64,000 nucleotides of DNA from Paenibacillus turpanensis (GTDB lineage Bacteria; Bacillota; Bacilli; Paenibacillales; YIM-B00363). The stretch covers positions 62,001-126,000 of the forward strand of contig NZ_WTLI01000014.1 in the NCBI RefSeq assembly GCF_011421635.1, written 5' to 3'. Shown here piece by piece: positions 56,675 to 64,000 of the stretch; the first letter of the stretch is position 1; each line of letters opens with the position of its first letter. The notes beneath the pieces were generated by a model. That model saw only the letters and a list, made by a program, of their open reading frames with translations. It was not told where the DNA came from and did no database searches. The translations under genes and the position numbers were made by a program.

Positions 56675-59600
56675 TTACTTCGCTTTGTCCAGCTTGGCAA
56701 GCAGCTCGTATAACACGGCTGCGCTTTCCGCACGGGTTGCGCTGCCTTCCGGCTCGAAGCGATGCTGCTCACGGCCGTTCACGAGCCCTAATGCTTTTGC
56801 TTTAGCTATGGCCGTCTGCACCCATTCCGGCGCGGACACAACGTCCTCGAACGCATGGGCCGAGTCGCCGGCTACCTTGGTTTTACTTGCATATTCGTAA
56901 GCACGAACGATCATAGCCGCCATTTCCTGCCTAGAAATTGCCGCTTCCGGTGCAAATGATTCTTTGCTCAGTCCGTTAACCAGACCCGCTGCTGCGGCAC
57001 GTGCAATATCATCCGCATACCAAGCCTGTGCCGGCACATCCGCAAATGCAGGCTGGGATGCTTCTCCTGCAACCCCCAGCTTCAAGGCCCGCACAAGCAT
57101 CGCGGTAAACTCCGCGCGAGTCACCTTCCGGTCTGGGCTGAACCGCCCTGCCTCACCCTGTACCAGCTGCTTTGCAGACAGCTGAAGAATGACGTCGTGC
57201 GCCCAATGGCCAACCGGTACGTCACGGTATTCCGCCGTATATTCCAGCACCGCATAACGGCTAAAATGAGTAACTTCCGCCGTCAGCATGCCATCTTCCC
57301 AGCGCCCGCCGACGTACTCAAGCGTTCCGCGATCCGAGATATAATAAATTCCGGTAAGCTCGCGATCCGCCTGCGAATTCACCTTAAACGAAATCTGCAG
57401 AGGCTGTGCAAACTGCGTTAGCTTCATGATCTCCCCGCTCTGCGTCGTAATCGAGAGGGTAAAGTTATAGGCCTCTCCAACCGAACGCAGCCCGGCGCTA
57501 TAACGTCCTTCTGCATTATCCAACAGACGTGCTTCTTCTTCCTCTCCAATCGGAGCCACGGTCAGCCTGATCAAGCTGCCCGCCAATTCGTCTTCACCAA
57601 CAAGCCCGCTCAGCTCGTGTAGAACCGGAATCGGAATGGACACATGCAGGTTGTCCGCCTCCACCCGCAGAGGAGACCCGGACACTTGAGTAACATTCGC
57701 CGGAATTACCAGCTCCCGCAGCGGCTGCTTCAATTGGATCGTCTTGCCTTCCTTCAACTCCAGTTCGCTAACCTCATACTGCCCGTTTTCTTCCGGTTTC
57801 ACAGAAGGAGCTGGGGCCTGCGGGGTCGTTGAAGCCGTATCCCCGTCGCTATCCTCATCTTCGTCGTTCCCGTTGTTGCTGGTGGTGGTTACGGTAAGAG
57901 AGAATTCATCACGCTTTCCATGATAAACCGCCTGAATCACAGTCGTACCAGCCTTTAGCGCCTTCAGTTTACCCGCCTGATCCACGGTCGCCACCGCCGA
58001 ATCGCTGCTGCTGTAGGCTACGCCTTCCGGCAGTGCCACTTTCGTGCCGTCGCTGTATACGGCTTTTGTTACCGCTTCGCCTGTTTCGCCGACCTTCAGC
58101 GCCTCCGGCCCACTCACTTCAATGCCGGTCAAAGCCACGTCCGGCGGAAGCACCTTCAGCGTGTACGTATCGCTAAAGCCACTGTACACCGCCGTGATAA
58201 CGGCTGTGCCCAGCTTCAACGCTTCCAGCTGGCCTTTGTTGTCTACGCTTGCCACTGCCGCATCGCTGCTGCTGTAGGCTACGCCTTCCGGAAGTGCCAC
58301 TTTCGTGCCGTCGCTGTATACGGCTTTTGTTACCGCTTCGCCTGTTTCGTTGACCTTCAGCGCCTCCGGCCCACTCACTTCAATGCCGGTCAGGACTACG
58401 TCATGCGGAAGCACCTTCAGCGTGTACGAGCCACTTACGCCTGCGTACACCGCCGTGATAACGGCTGTGCCCGCCTTCAACGCTTCCAGCTGGCCTTCGC
58501 TGTCCACGCTTGCCACTGCCGAATCACTGCTGCTGTACGTTACGCCTTCTGTAATCGTAACTCTGCCGCTTAACGTATACACCGCTTCAACGACCGTTTG
58601 TGCCGTCTCACCCACCTTTAATTGGGCTGCTCCCTGAAGCTCCAGCTCCTCGATGACATCCAGCTTCTTGAGCTCGAACCGGTCGACCTCGCGTCCGTCC
58701 ACCGTCTTGGCAATAAACGTCAAGGTGCCGCCTTCCACCTCAACCTTGGAATAAATTTGGGTGCTCTCCTTAAACACAACTTCCTGCCAAGGCCGGACAT
58801 AATGCTCATAAAACTTCGGTCCGGTGGAGCCGCCGATTACATATACCGTACCTTGACCGCTCGGTACTGCGAAGCCATTGCTCATCGGATAGGTTCGCAA
58901 ATAAATATGATCATGCCCATTCAGCACCATATCCACCTTAAATTCATCCAGTACCGGTGTCCAATGCGTTTTTACTGCTTCCGTGCTGTAATAGCTTCCA
59001 TAAGGGCCGCGGTGGAATACAACGATTTTCCAAGGCTGATCCGTATCCGCCAAATCCTGACGAAGCCAGTCTCTTTGCTCGGCAAATTGATACTCGCTGT
59101 TCAGAACCGCTACGTGGACCTTGCCGTAATCAAAGGAATAATTCATGCCCTTCAGCTTGTCGATTCCATTCTCCGGGAAATTGAAGTGCGAGGTGAAATC
59201 CTTCCCTTCATCCCCTTCAACATCCGGATTTTCCCCGGTAACCTCGTGGTTGCCGACCACCGCTACCAGCGTCGTTTTCAACAGATTTTGCTGGGCAGCG
59301 TCAAACCACATGTTCCACTGCTCTTCCTCATGCCCATGGTCGACAATATCTCCGGCATGCACAATAAAATCGGCATCCGGCATATCGTCCAGGCCTGTTT
59401 GCAGCGTTTCGCCCCACATGTCAAAGCCTTCCTTAGTCGTGGCCTGCGAGTCGCCGAAGAACAAGAACTTCGTTGAATCGCCGCCCACCGCAGCCGTGCG
59501 GAACTGACCAACCTCACTGTAGCTGCCTTGGCCGTCACCGACCCGGTACGTATAGGCGGTATTCGGCTGCAAACCGTCTGCTGCCGCTTTGTGAACCCGG

Positions 59601-62600
59601 ATCGTACCATCGTTATTCGTATGGTAGATACGGCTGCTTCCGTGATAACGGCGCACCTCCGCCCCCGCGTCCTCGAAGCTCGTAAACTTTGTGGTTTCTA
59701 CGACGTCAACCACCGTTCCCTGTACATCCGGATTCGTGTTCCAGGAAAACCTGCGTGCCGTAGAAGGATCTTCGGCCATAGCCGCGCTAATATTGTAAGG
59801 CGTCATTTTTCCAGCCAGCTTGGATACTGTAAAGACCATAACCGGGCTGTACTGCGTATCCTTTACTGCCTGCAGACGGTAGCTCTTCACACTTTGCGTC
59901 AGCTTTCCCGTGGAAAGCATTCCGTTCGCATTGGTCTTCACGATTTCCGTTCCGTCCGTTAGCTCTATTCCATCGATAAGGAGAGCTGCGCCTTCCACCG
60001 GACGACCATCTTGGTCCTTGATCGTGAACTGCGTCTCGAAGCCTTCTGTCACGCCCTCATAATTCCAATCCAGCGTAAGCTGGGTTTCTATCGTCGATAC
60101 GACAGGCTCGGCAAAAAGACGAAGCGGCGTGCTGCGGCCCTCAAACGAAACCTCTCCCGACCGCAGTTCGACGGTATGCGTCCCTTCTGCTTCCGGCATC
60201 ACACGGAACGCAACCTGCGCCAATACATCCTCATCGGTAACGTTCTTAGCAGACGCCAAATCCGCAAATTGTACACGCACCGTTCCGGAATCCTCCTGCA
60301 CGACTCCGGTCACCTGTGCAGCGCTCAGCTTCGGCCCCGGAATGACCTCAAAGCCGTCCGTTTTTGCAGGATCGAAACCGAATTCCAAGTATCCTCCGGT
60401 TAGTTGATCCGCTTGGTCCCCTTTGATCTCAAACACCGCCCGGTTTCCGGCCAAAAGCTTCTGCGGCACGGTGTACGTCAATTTAGGCGACCCAAGGTCT
60501 ACGTAGAAGCTCCATTCTTTTACCGTTGGATTACCCGCCATATCTCGTACGGAAAGCTTCACGGTGTGCGGCCCCTCTTCCAAAGGGTCATTCGGAATAT
60601 ACGAGATTTGCCCTTTCGGCGGATACAATCCATGATCCACCCGCTGGCCGTCAACATAAAGACGGATCGTCTGCGGATCGATCAGCGTTGTGCCCGGCGA
60701 AGTAACCGGATCATAGCCTGCGTCCTCGGCTACGGCCTTAATTTCCGGCAGAGCTGTTTTTATTCTTTGCTTATCGGCCGGAGCAATGTTTTTGATGATC
60801 GGCGGTGTGCGATCCTCCGTCAACGGACCATAAACGGCACGGATTTGATCGACATAGATCACGCCCTTGGTCTTGTTGTTATTACTCGTTTCCATATACC
60901 GTACCGGTAAATCCAAAGAAAGAGGCAGCGACTTTCCTTTCGGCACTGTCGCCTCAACATAGTTCCAGCCGACCCAATTTACGCCGTTCTTACTGTCCAC
61001 AAAATCAATCGGAGCTGCCTTATTGTCTCCATCACGGAGCTGTCCGCGAAGCCAGTGCTTCTGGCCGTCACCGTACACCCACATACTGATTTTTTCCGGG
61101 TATCCGGGGATTTGAATGCGCTGGTCCGTGCTTCTTGCAGCCACGTACGCCCCAGAAGTTCCGGTTTTACCGACGAAATCATATTCAAGACGCAGCGATT
61201 TGCCGCCAAAACGAACCAAATCCTCATTCGTCTCCACATCGATGGACACCGAATTATAAGCTGCTCCCGTTGCGCGGTAGTTGTCTATTCCCGCTTCGAA
61301 ATCCTCCAGCACGACAGGAGGCGTACCTACCTCCACATCCATTGACGTTTCCACGTCTCCGTGCTTGACGTAAATTTTCCCGCTCTTGCTGTTCTCGCTC
61401 GTCGCCGTAAAAACCCCATCCGCATCAATCGTACCGATCGGCCCCTCAACACGCCACTCCAAGCTGCTGTTATTGGCTTGGACCACTTGGCCGCTGCGCA
61501 GCGCTTGAACCGACAGCGCGACCTTCTCTCCAGAGTTAAAGGCCTTTAGCTCATCCGGAAATTTCAGCTGCGTCAGCTCGCTGACCACCTCGATCTGCCC
61601 GGTGCCTTTAAGCGCTCCTGCCTGAACGCTCACCTTGCCTTCACCTGCGGCTTGACCCGCCGTAAAGCGGCCCTCGCCGTCGATGCTGCCAATCGCCGAA
61701 TCGGCGCTCCACGAGCGTGCATCGTTATTCGCAGCAGGATGTCCGTTCGCATCGACGGCCGCTGCTTTCAGCGGGATCGTTGCTCCGGCAAGAACACGCT
61801 CAAAGCCCGGCTGCACGACTAGCCTCGCTGCCTCCCCTTCCGGCGCTTTATTGACGAGCAGCAAACTATTCCCCGTTTTGCGTTCCCCGCCGTCCGAGCC
61901 GCGATTCAGCATCCTGCGCGTCGTCTCTCCCGGAAGCTTCGCCACGAAGGTAGACGAACCGCCGCCGTCCAGGTTCATCGCTTCCACCACGCCAAGGTCT
62001 CTCAGAATCGTGGCCAGCTCTTCCACCTCAACCCCTTCACTGAAGCCCGGTGCGCGTCCATCGATCTCAAACAAGACGATCGTACCGTCTGCCTTTGTTC
62101 CGATTGCAGTACGCGGGTGGACACCGGCCGGGCCAACTCCCGCCTGTACCACGCCGTCCTTCACAATTGGGCCTTGTCCGCCGACCGCGACCATAACGTC
62201 GTTCCATTCGCCTTCCAAGGCAAGGTTGACCATAACTTCTTCCCCTGCTTTAAGCCCGGATAATACCGGCCTCATGCTGCCTGAGGCGGAAAGAACAACA
62301 TGCCCTGCGGAGAGCGGGGTATCTCCTGCATTTTTGCGGACCTCCGACACCTTTAGGCGCAGCGTTTGGCCGCTTTTTATTTCTCCCTCCAAAATCTCCA
62401 GCAGCACTTCATCCCCGCTCGAGCCTGTATTGGTCGATGCCGCATAATGCACCGTATACATCACCAACTGATCGGCTCCGCGATAACGGTTAATATGCGT
62501 CAGATTGGTCGTTGTTCCCCCAATCGTTACCGTCTTGGTCAGCTTTGGGCTGCCGTATATCGACGTTCCGTCAGGCTTCAACCCGAAGGCATAGGAGGAG

Positions 62601-63037
62601 GAAGCACTGCTTAGGATCGTGCCCTCCGAAATAAACAAGCCGTTCGGAACTCCCGTCGCGTGCCCGCTAATATCGTAAAAATCGGCATTAATGCCGGCAA
62701 TCACCCGATTCCCCGGGCGATCGGCCTCATTCGCCATTTGGGTTACCCCTTGGAACCCGGTGACCTTGCCGGACTTGGTGCCCGCCTGCAGCTCTAAGTT
62801 GGGGTTCTTCGGATCAAACTCGACTGCATGCATCTTTTCTGGTCCACGGGGAGTGGACATGTCATACCAAGAGTACACAGCCCCGGGGGCAAGCTCCATT
62901 TGCCGCATGTCGACAACTTGTCCGAATTCGCTTACCGGAACATCCGCTGCTGCCGCCGCAGGAATGGACGGCTGGATCAGCGCCACCATCATAAATAAGG
63001 TCATCCATATACTGAACCATCGTGATTTTCGATGCAC
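56675..63037 (-). CDS. Giant SLH exoprotein: phosphodiester glycosidase plus metallophosphoesterase
   Basis: A 2120-residue secreted protein with a signal peptide (1-31). Domains in order: phosphodiester glycosidase (NAGPA/DUF2233; about 100-400, INADFYDISG, GVHPRTAIGT, MNLDGGGSS); two bacterial Ig-like domains (to about 575); a carbohydrate-binding-like beta domain (577-740, LEDFEAG); a cohesin-like domain (850-970); a purple-acid-phosphatase-type N-terminal domain and metallophosphoesterase (about 1080-1450, LFFGDSQ, AGDIVDHG, VVGNHEV, LNGHDHIY); three Ig-like repeats (1459-1715); an acidic linker; a beta domain; three SLH domains (1932-2115). The start is GTG. It should remove sugar-phosphate caps and release phosphate at the cell surface. 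The substrate is unknown; teichoic-acid or glycan phosphodiesters are candidates. Confidence 0.92.
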   Translation of the reverse strand: MHRKSRWFSIWMTLFMMVALIQPSIPAAAAADVPVSEFGQVVDMRQMELAPGAVYSWYDMSTPRGPEKMHAVEFDPKNPNLELQAGTKSGKVTGFQGVTQMANEADRPGNRVIAGINADFYDISGHATGVPNGLFISEGTILSSASSSYAFGLKPDGTSIYGSPKLTKTVTIGGTTTNLTHINRYRGADQLVMYTVHYAASTNTGSSGDEVLLEILEGEIKSGQTLRLKVSEVRKNAGDTPLSAGHVVLSASGSMRPVLSGLKAGEEVMVNLALEGEWNDVMVAVGGQGPIVKDGVVQAGVGPAGVHPRTAIGTKADGTIVLFEIDGRAPGFSEGVEVEELATILRDLGVVEAMNLDGGGSSTFVAKLPGETTRRMLNRGSDGGERKTGNSLLLVNKAPEGEAARLVVQPGFERVLAGATIPLKAAAVDANGHPAANNDARSWSADSAIGSIDGEGRFTAGQAAGEGKVSVQAGALKGTGQIEVVSELTQLKFPDELKAFNSGEKVALSVQALRSGQVVQANNSSLEWRVEGPIGTIDADGVFTATSENSKSGKIYVKHGDVETSMDVEVGTPPVVLEDFEAGIDNYRATGAAYNSVSIDVETNEDLVRFGGKSLRLEYDFVGKTGTSGAYVAARSTDQRIQIPGYPEKISMWVYGDGQKHWLRGQLRDGDNKAAPIDFVDSKNGVNWVGWNYVEATVPKGKSLPLSLDLPVRYMETSNNNKTKGVIYVDQIRAVYGPLTEDRTPPIIKNIAPADKQRIKTALPEIKAVAEDAGYDPVTSPGTTLIDPQTIRLYVDGQRVDHGLYPPKGQISYIPNDPLEEGPHTVKLSVRDMAGNPTVKEWSFYVDLGSPKLTYTVPQKLLAGNRAVFEIKGDQADQLTGGYLEFGFDPAKTDGFEVIPGPKLSAAQVTGVVQEDSGTVRVQFADLASAKNVTDEDVLAQVAFRVMPEAEGTHTVELRSGEVSFEGRSTPLRLFAEPVVSTIETQLTLDWNYEGVTEGFETQFTIKDQDGRPVEGAALLIDGIELTDGTEIVKTNANGMLSTGKLTQSVKSYRLQAVKDTQYSPVMVFTVSKLAGKMTPYNISAAMAEDPSTARRFSWNTNPDVQGTVVDVVETTKFTSFEDAGAEVRRYHGSSRIYHTNNDGTIRVHKAAADGLQPNTAYTYRVGDGQGSYSEVGQFRTAAVGGDSTKFLFFGDSQATTKEGFDMWGETLQTGLDDMPDADFIVHAGDIVDHGHEEEQWNMWFDAAQQNLLKTTLVAVVGNHEVTGENPDVEGDEGKDFTSHFNFPENGIDKLKGMNYSFDYGKVHVAVLNSEYQFAEQRDWLRQDLADTDQPWKIVVFHRGPYGSYYSTEAVKTHWTPVLDEFKVDMVLNGHDHIYLRTYPMSNGFAVPSGQGTVYVIGGSTGPKFYEHYVRPWQEVVFKESTQIYSKVEVEGGTLTFIAKTVDGREVDRFELKKLDVIEELELQGAAQLKVGETAQTVVEAVYTLSGRVTITEGVTYSSSDSAVASVDSEGQLEALKAGTAVITAVYAGVSGSYTLKVLPHDVVLTGIEVSGPEALKVNETGEAVTKAVYSDGTKVALPEGVAYSSSDAAVASVDNKGQLEALKLGTAVITAVYSGFSDTYTLKVLPPDVALTGIEVSGPEALKVGETGEAVTKAVYSDGTKVALPEGVAYSSSDSAVATVDQAGKLKALKAGTTVIQAVYHGKRDEFSLTVTTTSNNGNDEDEDSDGDTASTTPQAPAPSVKPEENGQYEVSELELKEGKTIQLKQPLRELVIPANVTQVSGSPLRVEADNLHVSIPIPVLHELSGLVGEDELAGSLIRLTVAPIGEEEEARLLDNAEGRYSAGLRSVGEAYNFTLSITTQSGEIMKLTQFAQPLQISFKVNSQADRELTGIYYISDRGTLEYVGGRWEDGMLTAEVTHFSRYAVLEYTAEYRDVPVGHWAHDVILQLSAKQLVQGEAGRFSPDRKVTRAEFTAMLVRALKLGVAGEASQPAFADVPAQAWYADDIARAAAAGLVNGLSKESFAPEAAISRQEMAAMIVRAYEYASKTKVAGDSAHAFEDVVSAPEWVQTAIAKAKALGLVNGREQHRFEPEGSATRAESAAVLYELLAKLDKAK
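57890..58660 (-). repeat. Tandem 261-bp repeats coding Ig-like domains
   Basis: Three units of about 87 codons. The first two share long identical stretches at an offset of exactly 261 bases (GCTGTAGGCT at 58010 and again at 58271). They encode Big_2 modules with the pattern VTKAVYSDGTKVALPEGVAY and are the stalk before the SLH anchor. Confidence 0.85.
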
Positions 63038-63084
63038 TTGTCCTTCATCCTCTCCATTGAAAATCAGTGAATATGTTTACGTGT

Positions 63085-63393
63085 CTACATCGTCTCTATA
63101 AAAATAGTTGCGCCAGTGATACCCGTCGATGCCCCCTCTCTATCCATTTCTAGCAATCTAGTAAATCCGTCCGCTAGTAGACCCCTAAAATTATCCACAA
63201 TATTTGTAAACTGTGCTTCATCCCCGCTTAAAGATTTGGTAAACGATTTCGGGAACATTGTCGATCCGACGGGAATGGTAGGGGAAAATAAGAAAACCTC
63301 TATCGAGGACCCTTCAAGGATGAGTGACCGCAACTCAGAGGTAGGTTTTCTAGTGATAAAGAATGTGTTCAACTCCGCTGAAAACTTATACAT
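63085..63393 (-). CDS. Possible small protein of unknown function
   Basis: A 102-residue frame upstream of the giant gene on the same strand. Its second half (AQFTNIVDNFRGLLADGFTR) reads like a real helical protein, but the ATG has no ribosome binding site and the codon use is AT-richer than the neighbours. A frame of similar length runs on the other strand. Part of it lies in an imperfect inverted repeat, AGAAAACCTCT against AGAGGT-A-GGTTTTCT, near 63290-63352. I cannot decide whether it is translated. The rest of the 63038-63460 gap shows nothing else. Confidence 0.3.
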   Translation of the reverse strand: MYKFSAELNTFFITRKPTSELRSLILEGSSIEVFLFSPTIPVGSTMFPKSFTKSLSGDEAQFTNIVDNFRGLLADGFTRLLEMDREGASTGITGATIFIETM

Positions 63394-63404
63394 TCTTTAT
63401 CGTT

Positions 63405-63438
63405 AAAAAAGGACCGTCGGCACTATGCCATACGGTCC
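63405..63438 (-). terminator. Rho-independent terminator of the sigma factor gene
   Basis: Read leftwards, GGACCGT (63432-63438) pairs with ACGGTCC (63411-63417) around a 14-base loop and TTTTTT follows. Confidence 0.82.
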
Positions 63439-63460
63439 AAGGTTTTCGGTTCCATTCGTT

Positions 63461-64000
63461 CTATTCTAAGTTTAGATGCCGTAATTTATCGGGGTTCCGA
63501 ATGAGATAGATCTGCTGAACGCGGCCTTCACGAAACGCAAGACTAACGACGGTTGGATAGGCTTCGGATGGGCTGCTTAACATAAAGCCAAGCTGTCCAT
63601 TAACTTTGACGAGCCGTACGCTTCCTGTGCCATTCCCTTTGGAAACTAGCCCATGAATGAAGGAAAGGACCCGCTGGCTGGATGTAATCGGACTAATGGC
63701 CGCCACAACCTTGCCTCCCCCATCACTGTACAGCACGATATCATCAGAGAGCATGGCGAGCAGGCCTTCCATATCGCCTGTAGCCGTTGCTTGGAGGAAG
63801 CGAAGTACGAGCTGCTCGGACTGCGCACTGGGGACCAGCTCCACAAGCGCCTCCTCTTGGATTTTCCGTTTCAGACGGCTGTAAATCTTGCGGCACCCAA
63901 GCTCCGTCTTGTTTACAAAGTCTGCAATATCGTCATACCCATATTCGAAAGCTTCCCTTAGGATGAATACGGCACGCTCAATCGGAGTTAGCCGTTCAAG
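63461..64000 (-). CDS. ECF41-type RNA polymerase sigma factor, 3' part (start outside window)
   Basis: The frame is open from the right edge for 179 residues. The first 55 residues are sigma region 4 (LERLTPIERAVFILREAFEY, then KTELGCRKIYSRLKRKI). The rest is a SnoaL-like domain with DGGGK and the closing NPDKL, both landmarks of the ECF41 group, in which the C-terminal domain controls sigma activity in place of an anti-sigma factor. Region 2 and the start codon lie beyond base 64000. An independent start inside this frame is unlikely because region 4 is continuous with the tail. Targets are unknown; ECF41 genes usually sit beside an oxidoreductase or carboxymuconolactone-decarboxylase gene, which would lie outside. 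Confidence 0.9.
   Translation of the reverse strand, partial: LERLTPIERAVFILREAFEYGYDDIADFVNKTELGCRKIYSRLKRKIQEEALVELVPSAQSEQLVLRFLQATATGDMEGLLAMLSDDIVLYSDGGGKVVAAISPITSSQRVLSFIHGLVSKGNGTGSVRLVKVNGQLGFMLSSPSEAYPTVVSLAFREGRVQQIYLIRNPDKLRHLNLE

Noticed and set aside
63116..63406. 96-codon rightward frame in the gap before the sigma factor
   Set aside because: No ribosome binding site and no recognisable motif; the opposite frame looks somewhat better, so this one was not called.

Overview
The window comes from the chromosome of a Gram-positive, moderately GC-rich member of the Firmicutes, most likely Paenibacillus or a close relative. The evidence is strong AGGAGG-type ribosome binding sites, GTG and TTG starts, rho-independent terminators, SLH-anchored giant surface proteins, a dhb-type bacillibactin cluster, and Bacillus-style operons (ycbLMNO, yjlC-ndh, ydbST, pbuG with a purine riboswitch). 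I see no tRNA, rRNA, insertion sequence, prophage or CRISPR array.

Region 1 (1-15.7 kb) is housekeeping and stress functions. It starts with the 3' end of an AraC-type regulator and a two-component plus ABC-2 exporter module (ycbLMNO-like). An atypical short SDR follows, then a copZ-multicopper oxidase copper operon behind CsoR-like operators. Next are a TetR regulator with an unknown 175-aa protein, the yjlC-ndh respiratory operon behind a Rex-like operator, a class C beta-lactamase-fold esterase with a TetR regulator and a long inverted-repeat operator, and two divergent chemoreceptors.

Region 2 (15.7-31.3 kb) is a siderophore island read leftwards: dhbA-dhbC-dhbE-dhbB-dhbF-mbtH-MFS exporter-Sfp-type phosphopantetheinyl transferase. 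The specificity codes of the two DhbF adenylation domains read as Gly and Thr, so the product should be bacillibactin, (DHB-Gly-Thr)3. A Fur box lies inside the spacer of a strong promoter about 250 bp upstream of dhbA, and a second Fur-like box lies near the dhbA start.

Region 3 (31.4-43.2 kb) holds a small unknown protein, a BCCT betaine/choline transporter, the ydbST pair behind an ECF sigma-W-like promoter, pbuG behind a purine riboswitch, a decayed cardiolipin synthase, a PF09818 ATPase with a downstream 40-aa ORF, and katG behind a Fur/PerR-like box.

Region 4 (43.3-64 kb) is surface and phosphate biology. A LamG/FN3/SLH surface protein comes first. A leftward operon follows that encodes a Ugp-like ABC importer, a PHP (CehA/McbA-like) phosphoesterase, a HAD phosphatase and an SMR exporter. 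It is divergent from a GbsR-type regulator, with a Pho-box-like array between them. Then come an SbtA-like transporter, a lipoprotein and a 2120-residue SLH protein joining a phosphodiester glycosidase to a metallophosphoesterase. The window closes with a truncated ECF41-type sigma factor. My main hypothesis is that the operon at 48-54 kb imports and dephosphorylates a choline-like phosphodiester and exports the quaternary amine, while the giant exoenzyme releases phosphate outside the cell.
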